Shown: positions 57,751-64,000 of the stretch, one piece after another
How the letters are laid out: each line of letters opens with the position of its first letter
Position numbering within the stretch: position 1 is the stretch's first letter
Position numbers and translations under genes: made by a program
Notes under the pieces: model-generated
What the model saw: the letters and a program-made list of their open reading frames with translations, nothing else
What the model was told of the DNA's origin: nothing
The model's database searches: none
NCBI RefSeq assembly: GCF_030372065.1
Contig: NZ_JAUDEA010000007.1
Span: 58,939 to 122,938, forward strand
From: Thermophilibacter provencensis
Lineage (GTDB): Bacteria; Actinomycetota; Coriobacteriia; Coriobacteriales; Atopobiaceae
Direction: 5' to 3'
DNA: 64,000 nt

Positions 57751-58206
57751 GTGGGTGATCTGTTCCTCATCAACTCGCTTGCGACGCTGTGGTTTCCCGC
57801 AATCGTCATCCTCATGCTGAGCACCATTGCCGGCAGGTGGGTGGTGCTGGGAAAGATGGGCAGAAGGCGCTGGGCTGCCATCATCCCGGTCTTCTCCACA
57901 TGGGAGGTCTCGGAGGGCGCGTCGGGCAACCGCACGCTGAGCGTGACTGCGTCCGCCGCGAGCACGGCGTACCTCGTGTCGATTCTTCTCGGCGTGGGGC
58001 GATACTTTGAGACGCAGTGGCTCGTGACGCTCCTGTTTGCGTTCTGGGTCGTGACGCAGCTCATCGTGAGCGAGCGGCTCGCGCGCTCCTTTGGCGCCGG
58101 GGCGGGCTACGCGGCGGGGCTCGTTCTTGTTCCCATCGTTGCCTACCCCCTCCTCGTGATGGACAGGAGGGTCTATCTTGGCCCGGTTGACGGTGTGAAG
58201 GCGTAG
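57751..58206 (+). CDS. Small integral membrane protein (DUF5684-like)
   Basis: 151 residues with about four hydrophobic segments. GRRRWAAIIPVFSTWEVSEGASG resembles the WAAIIPxYNxW core of DUF5684-type membrane proteins, whose function is not known. GTG 57751 follows GGAGGA. Confidence 0.6.
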   Translation: MGDLFLINSLATLWFPAIVILMLSTIAGRWVVLGKMGRRRWAAIIPVFSTWEVSEGASGNRTLSVTASAASTAYLVSILLGVGRYFETQWLVTLLFAFWVVTQLIVSERLARSFGAGAGYAAGLVLVPIVAYPLLVMDRRVYLGPVDGVKA

Positions 58207-58267
58207 GCCTTGAGCGGCGGCGGGTGACGTACAATCGAGGCGAGAAGAACCTCGAGAAGGACGTCTT

Positions 58268-59191
58268 ATGGCCCAATCCCCGCTCGGACGCACGCTCCTG
58301 ATCGCCAACCCCGCCGCCCACAGCGGCAAGGGCGCCGCCGGTGCCGACTTTGCCCGCTACTTTCTGGGGAGCTTCTCCGCCGCCACGCGCGGTTACGAGG
58401 TGCGCCTCACCAGGGGGCCCGGTGACGCCGTGGGGATTGCCGCGGGTGCGGTGGGGTCTGACACGGTACTCGCTCTTGGTGGCGACGGTGTCATCCACGA
58501 GGTCGTGAACGGCCTCATGAGGCTCCCGGAGTCCGCCCGACCGCAGCTTGGCGTGATACCCCTTGGCTCCGGCAACGACTACGCGCGCACGCTCGGCATG
58601 GTGAAAAACGACGTCGAGGGCGCCTTTGCGCAGCTTGTGCGTGGTTCCGTGAAAGAGCTTGAGGTCGGCCGGGTCAACGGCGTCCACTTCATGCAGACGC
58701 TCTCGTTTGGCCTTGACGCGGCAATTGCGCTCGACACCACGGAGCGCCGCGCGGCCAACACCTCACAAGAGGGCGAGGCGCTCTTCATCACCTCGGGGCT
58801 CAAGATCCTCTCTCGGGCAAAGGATGGCTTTCCCTGTGTGGCGAGCTTTGACGGCGAGAAGCCCGTCGACCTCAAAACGCTCATCTTTGCAGTGCAGGTG
58901 GGGCCCACCTACGGCGGCGGCTTCAGGATTTGCCCGGATGCCGACCCCGGCGACGGCCTTCTCGACGTTTGCTATAACGTCAAAAAGCCACTATTCCCTC
59001 ACCTGTTGGCGCTCTTTGGCCTGGCTCGAAGCGGGCGCCATGCAAGGTCCCGCGTCGTGAGCCTGCGTCACATCCGTCACGCCGAGCTCGACTTTGCCGA
59101 GGAGCCGCCCTGTCAGGTGGACGGCGAGCAGCTCAGGGGCACGCGCTTTGTGATTGACGTCATCCCCCGCGCCCTCCGTGTTGTCTGCTAG
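58268..59191 (+). CDS. Diacylglycerol kinase-family lipid kinase (YegS/DagK type)
   Basis: 307 residues. IANPAAHSGKG at the start, LALGGDGVIHEVVNGL (nucleotide loop), GVIPLGSGNDYARTLG and the C-terminal CQVDGEQLRG are family features. It should phosphorylate diacylglycerol or another membrane lipid. GAGAAGGA precedes the ATG and follows GGCGAGAAGAAC at 58240. Confidence 0.88.
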   Translation: MAQSPLGRTLLIANPAAHSGKGAAGADFARYFLGSFSAATRGYEVRLTRGPGDAVGIAAGAVGSDTVLALGGDGVIHEVVNGLMRLPESARPQLGVIPLGSGNDYARTLGMVKNDVEGAFAQLVRGSVKELEVGRVNGVHFMQTLSFGLDAAIALDTTERRAANTSQEGEALFITSGLKILSRAKDGFPCVASFDGEKPVDLKTLIFAVQVGPTYGGGFRICPDADPGDGLLDVCYNVKKPLFPHLLALFGLARSGRHARSRVVSLRHIRHAELDFAEEPPCQVDGEQLRGTRFVIDVIPRALRVVC

Positions 59192-59208
59192 CTGGGGATG
59201 AGGCAAAA

Positions 59209-59227
59209 GGGGACGTGCTTTCCCAGC
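59209..59227 (+). repeat. Family D fragment, D5
   Basis: GGGGACGTGCTTTCCCAGC matches only the left third of the D element, 18 bases after the lipid-kinase stop. Confidence 0.5.
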
Positions 59228-59262
59228 TAACGGATTTCGCTTGTGTTTCATGTGTACGGTAG

Positions 59263-60747
<1,485 letters not shown>

Positions 60748-60823
60748 CCAACGGCAGACGAGTTTAACGGCGCGCGGCCTGCAGCTTGCTGAGCTAGCGG
60801 CGCGCCGAAGGGGAACCGCGCAG

Positions 60824-60861
60824 CAGCGGCGGAGGAGCAAGTCCCTCCGCCGCTGTTTTTT
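60824..60861 (+). terminator. Terminator of gdhA
   Basis: CAGCGGCGGAGG (60824-60835) pairs with CCTCCGCCGCTG (60844-60855), followed by six T residues. Confidence 0.93.
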
Positions 60862-60985
60862 CATGGCGCGGGGCCGAACGGCGTGCCCAGCGCCCCCGTG
60901 CATTCCCCTTATACTGGGGCTTGTATGTACGTGGTCGGGAGCCGCTTGGGAAACAAAGGGGCTCGACAAGTACCGAGGAGGCTCC

Positions 60986-63751
60986 ATGCTGTGTCCGCAT
61001 TGCAAGCAATCCGTTCCTGACGATGCGAGGAGGTGCCCCGCGTGCGGTGCGGAACTTGGCGGGCCGCCTTCTCCCTTGTCCGCCGCGCAGTCCGATTTCG
61101 CGTTCGGGTACGAGGACGGGAGCGGTCGGGGCTCCCGTCCTGCGTCTCCCTTCGCTTCGTCGCAGGCGTCCGCCGGCGACCATGTGCCCGCTGAAGATCC
61201 GGCGCCCGCCGAGAAGGCGTCGTCCGGAAACTGGTGGGATGGACCGGCGTCCGGCGGGAAGGCGCCCTCCGGCGCCGCCGGCGAGGGGCGTCCCGGTCAG
61301 GACGCCGCACCCGAGCCCCCGTTCGACCAGCCCCGGGATCCGTGGTCTGCCGGCGCCCCCAAGGCCAAGAGGCGCGTGCCGGTGGTCCCCGTGGCGGTGG
61401 CCGTCGTCGTGGTGCTGGTTGCCGTGCTCGGCTTCTTCGGGGTCTCCCGGTTGCTGGGCGGCGGCAGCGGCGCGCCCGCGGGCGGCGACGCCTCGTACTA
61501 CGGCACCCTGGATCCCGACAAGTACAGCCTGCAGGAGGCCCAGCTCGATCTCGATGACTGCTACGAGTTCGAGTTTCCGCTCGACGGGGGCATCGAGATG
61601 ACCTTCGATAGCTTCGATCAGATCGGCAACACGAATCCCTACGACGTCGCGCGAGTCTACACCGACAGCTCGTTCTCGCACGAGTTCCCGACCTCGGTCA
61701 CGATGTTCGAAAGCGATGACGGCTCGAACGCCCTCTATGTGGCGCCCGCCGACCCCCGGGTGCGTGACGAGAACGGTAACGACACCGACGAGATCGATCT
61801 CTTCCATCTTGATGACGCCGAGTCAGACGAGTTTGTTCCGTTAGGGCGTTGGTACGGCTCTGGCGGCTACTACCTGGTGCGCTACATCGGCTCGGACGGA
61901 AAGAAGCTCGAGAAGCCCGAGGTCACCTATTTCACGGTTGCCAACGATATCGACAAGGACGAGAACGCGCTCGCCGAGCCAGACAACGTCCAGGTCAACG
62001 TTACCGACACCGGCACGCTTTCAATCTCATGGGATCCGGTTGAGGGTGCAGACCACTACGAGGTATACCTTTCCGCCGTCAATGAGACGGCAGCTGCTGT
62101 CTTAGACCGCTATACCTATGACCTGCTCGCCTCGACGCAGGATACCTCGATCGACACCGCCGACTACGACACCGATGCCGCTGAGTTCAACCAGATGATG
62201 CAGGATGACGGGGTGGCCGGAACCTTCCAGCAGAACGGCCGCTTCGACGAGCTTCTCGTCGGGGAGTCCGAGGACGAGATTCTTGAGAATCGCCAGGACG
62301 CCGCCTCCGGACAGCAGGGCCTCGAGGTTGCCGACTACGTTCCCAACACCGACCATGTCAAGGACGCGTCCATCTCGGTGATCGCGGTCGGGGCGGACGG
62401 GGACGCCCAGTCGCCCTTCGACTTCCAGAACATCAACGACCTCCTGGGCAAGATGCCGCTCGAATCTGCGACCTACAGCGCGCTCATCTACCAGGGATCG
62501 GACACCGAGCCCGATCAGGCCACCGATCCGGTCGGTTACATGAAGTGGCGCCTGTTCGAGTACGTCTCCATGGCAGACGGCACGGTGGGCATCCAGCGTC
62601 TCCAGCTCGACTACGACAACGCGCGGACCGACAACGAGTACCTCACGTACGGTCCGGACGAGCAGCATCTCACCACGGGCAACGTCGACATGTACGTGAT
62701 CCCCTACACGGTGCCGGGCACCGCGCTCTCCGGCGAGCTGGGCGTGCTCGCGCCGTACTGGCCGGGCGGTATCGAGTCGGTCAAGCAGGCGGCCACGCAG
62801 GCACTCGACGAGCTCCAGCGCGAGAACCCGCCGTCAGGCATGCCCACGCGCATCGACGCCGAGGACGGCATCGACTGGGACGCCGTCCAGGCGAGCCAGC
62901 AGCCCTCGACCGCGATGCCCGACGTGCCCTATGAGATCAACGCCTCGTCCGACCTCGTGCGCTTCATCGCGGCCAACCTGCTCGCGGGCAACACCTACCT
63001 CGACGTCACCGACTACGCGAACGCCGCGGGCACCGCGAACACCGCGAACACCGCGAACGTCGCGGACGCGCTCTTCGAGGCGTGCGCCCAGAACCCGCTC
63101 ATCCTCAACGGGAACCCCACCTACCAGGTGACGCGCCGCGACGGCAGGATGCTCCTCACCGTCACCAGCCTGACCCCGTGGAAGCAGGTCAACGACCAGG
63201 ACGTCCTGAACGAGCAGCGCCAGCAGGTGAGCGACAAGGCCGACGAGATCATCGGCGAGATCATCACCGACGGCATGTCCGACGCCGACAAGGTGCGCGC
63301 CATCAACGGCTACATCGCTGAGAACCTGTGGTACAACTACGACGCCATCAGCTCCGGGAGCTTCTCGATGGACGCGGCGACGCAGGACCCGTCCACCGTG
63401 CGCACGCTCATTCTCGACGGCGGCTCGATCTGCTCCGGCTACGCGCAGTCCTTCAAGCTCCTCGCCGACCGCGCAGGCCTCGAGTCGGTGTACGCCACCG
63501 GCAACGTGCCGCCCCAGCCCGGCGTCTACGCGACCGACCATGCCTGGAACCTCGTGAACATCGACGGCAGCTGGGCCGTGGTCGACCCGACCTGGAACGA
63601 CCCGGGCGACCAGTCCAACACCGCCTCGACCGACGAGTACATGATGCTCGCCCAGGACGATCCGGCGCTCCAAGGCCGCTCGTACAACTCGTCGTGGATG
63701 GCCGACACGCTCATCTCCGACTACATCGACCCGAGCCTGCTCTCGGCATAA
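60986..63751 (+). CDS. Zinc-ribbon, single-span membrane protein with an external transglutaminase-like domain
   Basis: 921 residues. A zinc ribbon opens the protein (CPHC ... CPACG, residues 3-21), followed by a Pro/Ala/Gly-rich linker and one membrane helix at about 131-153 (VVPVAVAVVVVLVAVLGFFG). The outside part has an Fn3-like stretch (LSISWDPVEGADHYEVYLSA) and ends in a transglutaminase-like domain with C816 (GGSICSGYAQSFKLLADRAG), H852 (DHAWNLVNID) and D867 (VVDPTWND). Such domains act as proteases or cross-linkers; the substrate is unknown. AGGAGG precedes ATG 60986. There is a NTANTANTANV-type microrepeat near residue 680. Confidence 0.83.
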   Translation: MLCPHCKQSVPDDARRCPACGAELGGPPSPLSAAQSDFAFGYEDGSGRGSRPASPFASSQASAGDHVPAEDPAPAEKASSGNWWDGPASGGKAPSGAAGEGRPGQDAAPEPPFDQPRDPWSAGAPKAKRRVPVVPVAVAVVVVLVAVLGFFGVSRLLGGGSGAPAGGDASYYGTLDPDKYSLQEAQLDLDDCYEFEFPLDGGIEMTFDSFDQIGNTNPYDVARVYTDSSFSHEFPTSVTMFESDDGSNALYVAPADPRVRDENGNDTDEIDLFHLDDAESDEFVPLGRWYGSGGYYLVRYIGSDGKKLEKPEVTYFTVANDIDKDENALAEPDNVQVNVTDTGTLSISWDPVEGADHYEVYLSAVNETAAAVLDRYTYDLLASTQDTSIDTADYDTDAAEFNQMMQDDGVAGTFQQNGRFDELLVGESEDEILENRQDAASGQQGLEVADYVPNTDHVKDASISVIAVGADGDAQSPFDFQNINDLLGKMPLESATYSALIYQGSDTEPDQATDPVGYMKWRLFEYVSMADGTVGIQRLQLDYDNARTDNEYLTYGPDEQHLTTGNVDMYVIPYTVPGTALSGELGVLAPYWPGGIESVKQAATQALDELQRENPPSGMPTRIDAEDGIDWDAVQASQQPSTAMPDVPYEINASSDLVRFIAANLLAGNTYLDVTDYANAAGTANTANTANVADALFEACAQNPLILNGNPTYQVTRRDGRMLLTVTSLTPWKQVNDQDVLNEQRQQVSDKADEIIGEIITDGMSDADKVRAINGYIAENLWYNYDAISSGSFSMDAATQDPSTVRTLILDGGSICSGYAQSFKLLADRAGLESVYATGNVPPQPGVYATDHAWNLVNIDGSWAVVDPTWNDPGDQSNTASTDEYMMLAQDDPALQGRSYNSSWMADTLISDYIDPSLLSA

Positions 63752-63865
63752 GACAGGTGCGCCCGCCCTGCCCGCGCTTTGAGCCCCTGCGCAATCCCGG
63801 TACACTGATGAGGTGCATCACGCGTTTTCACCAAGCGTTTCCAAAGCAAAGCGGGGGAGGGAAGC

Positions 63866-63946
63866 ATGCTTTCCATCAGCAAGTACGTGCGCGCGGGCAG
63901 CGTTGAGGAGGCCTACGAGCTCGTGCAGAAGAACCGCCGTGCCTAG
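63866..63946 (+). pseudogene. Truncated start of a FAD-binding dehydrogenase subunit
   Basis: GGGGGAGGG precedes ATG 63866. The 26 codons read MLSISKYVRAGSVEEAYELV then QKNRRA and stop. This resembles the N-terminus of the FAD-binding (CutM/XdhB-type) subunit of molybdenum hydroxylases, normally about 270-290 residues. A repeat D element starts 9 bases after the stop, so the gene seems to have been cut there. The match is short and could be chance. Confidence 0.45.
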
Positions 63947-63954
63947 TAGCAAAG

Positions 63955-63991
63955 GGGGACGGGTTATTTCTCTCAGAGAATTTGGGACAGG
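63955..63991 (+). repeat. Family D repeat, copy D6
   Basis: GGGGACGGGTTATTTCTCTC then AGAGAATTTGGGACAGG, closest to D1, at the window edge. Confidence 0.8.
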
Positions 63992-64000
63992 TTCGGACGG

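Overview
The window is high-GC bacterial DNA with many GTG starts and short intergenic gaps. The protein style suggests a gut or oral member of the Coriobacteriia (Olsenella/Atopobium relatives): a membrane-bound LuxR-type regulator, a BspA-like leucine-rich-repeat/CAP surface protein, DUF5648-type repeats, a VanZ-like protein and a PflX-type radical SAM enzyme. This placement is inferred from gene content, because no alignment could be run.

Layout. 1-4.3 kb: end of a recJ-like gene, a bifunctional (p)ppGpp enzyme, a metallo-beta-lactamase-fold hydrolase and a RelB-type/PIN toxin-antitoxin pair. 4.3-6.7 kb: tRNA-Leu, ferritin, and the infC-rpmI-rplT operon with an ATA start and a leader attenuator. 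6.7-12.3 kb: a duplicated membrane LuxR-type regulator, an unexplained structured leader, an acyltransferase and a large surface protein. 12.3-19.4 kb (minus strand): ilvD-ilvB-ilvN-ilvC plus ilvA, the isoleucine/valine pathway. 19.5-31.6 kb: an orphan ABC ATPase, tRNA-Ala, a probable 6S-like RNA, a WecA/TagO-type transferase, a PflX-type radical SAM enzyme, pncB, a DUF5648 protein, argS, a double-domain MarR regulator and rho. 32-39 kb: an unknown membrane protein, a VanZ-like protein and the livJHMGF branched-chain amino-acid importer. 39.5-48.5 kb: a nuclease-like gene, then thrB-thrC divergent from hom-lysC-asd, and an M42 peptidase. 48.6-53.5 kb: an AT-richer island with gene relics, two Fic proteins, four tRNAs (a fifth, tRNA-Arg, follows the Nudix gene), a secreted-type nuclease and a Nudix hydrolase. 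53.6-64 kb: a PfkB-type sugar kinase, PTS enzyme I, a decayed REP-associated transposase, two tRNAs, a lipid kinase, gdhA, a transglutaminase-like membrane protein and a truncated FAD-subunit relic.

Amino-acid metabolism dominates. The ilv and thr/hom/lysC/asd groups make branched-chain and aspartate-family amino acids, liv imports branched-chain amino acids, and gdhA feeds nitrogen in.

The most unusual content lies between the genes. At least six families of short repeats crowd gene 3' ends. (A) Three arrays hold 21 units of exactly 25 nt (GCCGAGAA-N10-CTGTACC), a forward run followed by an inverted run, at spacings close to whole helical turns. (B) Palindromes contain TGACAAAGGTGACAGGGTAG; one copy supplies the stop codon of hom and one lies inside the VanZ-like gene. 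(C) Four composite elements of about 200-220 bp lie downstream of rho, livF, thrB and asd, always in the orientation of that gene. (D) GGGGACGTG...GGGACAGG elements flank the decayed transposase and recur at other gene ends. (E, F) There are smaller palindromes. A short motif, GSCGAGAAG/CTTCTCGSC, is very common in genes and between them and resembles a DNA-uptake-type word. The A arrays and C elements, with the shared TTCTCGSC core, are the best candidates for something undescribed.
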